Below are positions 63,201 through 64,000 of a stretch of 64,000 nt of DNA, piece by piece. A program made the position numbers and the translations under genes. The stretch is from Hippophae tibetana (lineage: Eukaryota > Streptophyta > Magnoliopsida > Rosales > Elaeagnaceae). Numbering within the stretch: position 1 is the first letter of the stretch; every line of letters begins with the position of its first letter. The notes below the pieces were generated by a model, which made no database searches, was not told where the DNA came from, and saw only the letters and a program-made list of their open reading frames with translations. The stretch spans positions 48,373,627 to 48,437,626 of the forward strand of contig CM072803.1 in the NCBI GenBank assembly GCA_037013495.1, written 5' to 3'.

Positions 63201-64000
63201 TCTTAATACCCAGCACTCGCAAATTCATGCAAATTTTATTACCTCCCTTCCAAATGGAAAATGTGATGGATAATGGTTGTTTTAGAGATCATTTGTAAAC
63301 TTTTTGTTACATAGCTAGCAAAAATTGCAATTATGGACGAGGATAATATTTTCCATCATATTTCTCTACTTTTTACTCGTAGAATGGGTTTGGAACCAAC
63401 ATTCTTAGGGAGAAAAGGGATAACCAAAGTCAAATTAATTACGATGCCATCCAACAAAACCAGAATAACTTATAAATAAGTTAAAAATATTAATCTCAAA
63501 AAGCACTTGAAAATGAGAATTGTTTATTTGTTATTTAGAATAATGAACAAAATTTGAAATTTTAATAGTTTTGCGTCTTAAGACATAGTAAATTTCAATT
63601 AAATATATCATAAATAAAAGGAAATAAAACGTGTAGTATTTATTCCGCCAACTTTCTTTTTTAAAATAGACATGAGAAAATCATTATGTTTTATTTCTCC
63701 CTTATTTATTTTTCCCAAGGATCTATGATTATTTTTTTTACTTTTGTAAGTCGTAATACCCAGCACTCGCAAATTCATGCAAATTTTATTACCTCCCTTC
63801 CAAATGGAAAATGTGATGGGAAATGGTTGTTTTAGACATCATTTGTAAACTTTTTGTTACATAGCTAGCAATAATTGCAATTATGGACGAGGATAATATT
63901 TTCCATCATATTTCTCTACTTTTTACTCGTAGAATGGGTTTGGAACCAACATTCTTAGGTAGAAAAGGGATAACCAAAGTCAAATTAATTGCGATGCCAT
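60025..64000 (-). repeat. Satellite array, subfamily B, ~550-bp monomer, inverted
   Basis: The anchor TATGGACGAGGATAATATT (first copy slightly different) lies at 60583, 61131, 61681, 62231, 62781, 63332 and 63882, giving periods of 548-551 bp. Reverse-complemented, each unit keeps the word order of subfamily A: TTTACAAATGAT, GTGCTGGG, TTTTCTCATGTCTATTTTA, GGAATAAATACT, ACGTTTTATTTCC, GGTTCCAAACCCATTCTA. By eye overall identity to A is only about 60%. Minor types alternate (GGAGTTG against GCTCTTG or GCACTTG near the LIKE position of each unit). The array continues past the window. No gene is visible. Confidence 0.92.

Overview
This window is plant nuclear heterochromatin: an AT-rich satellite array about 550 bp per monomer, interrupted by one nearly whole Athila-lineage Ty3/gypsy LTR retrotransposon. 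I see no host protein gene, rRNA, tRNA gene or CRISPR array. The plant assignment rests on the Athila-type gag-pol, a lineage known only from plants, with a primer site matching plant tRNA-Asp. I cannot name the species. A satellite array with a very young Athila insertion resembles centromeric or pericentromeric DNA, as known for ATHILA in Arabidopsis, but centromere identity is inference.

Layout. (1) 1-40996: about 74 head-to-tail monomers of satellite subfamily A. They form a mosaic of higher-order repeats: dimers of 1.1 kb, a trimer pair, a pentamer pair, a tetramer pair, a nested 1.65-kb trimer pair and a 5.5-kb block copy. The first ~12 kb carries many single-base insertions absent from its own near-identical copies further right, which looks like unpolished assembly. 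(2) 40997-54478: the 13.5-kb retrotransposon, with TG...CA LTRs of 2071 and 2040 bp and a 5-bp TGTGT target duplication. (3) 54479-~59732: about 9.5 more subfamily A monomers. (4) ~59733-60024: half a monomer of a divergent subfamily B, still forward. (5) ~60025-64000: about 7 monomers of subfamily B in reverse orientation. The junction at ~60.0 kb is an imperfect palindrome of about 530 bp.

The retrotransposon is the most interesting object. It carries two gag genes. The first (43699-45036) is a stand-alone Gag. The second is the amino-terminal part of a Gag-Pol reading unit (45383-50554) with protease, reverse transcriptase, RNase H and integrase. The two Gags align along almost their whole length but have diverged strongly, while the two LTRs differ by only about two substitutions plus two indels in a GC-rich tract. 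The gag duplication is therefore much older than this insertion, so the dual-gag form is probably an established lineage. Each of the two reading units is followed by the same double-hairpin motif. The leader holds two tandem stem-loops whose stems differ by compensatory base-pair changes. The U3 region carries a G-box and two TGACGTCA boxes upstream of a TATA box. The 1.9 kb after integrase has no recognisable env-like gene but keeps a good splice-acceptor sequence.
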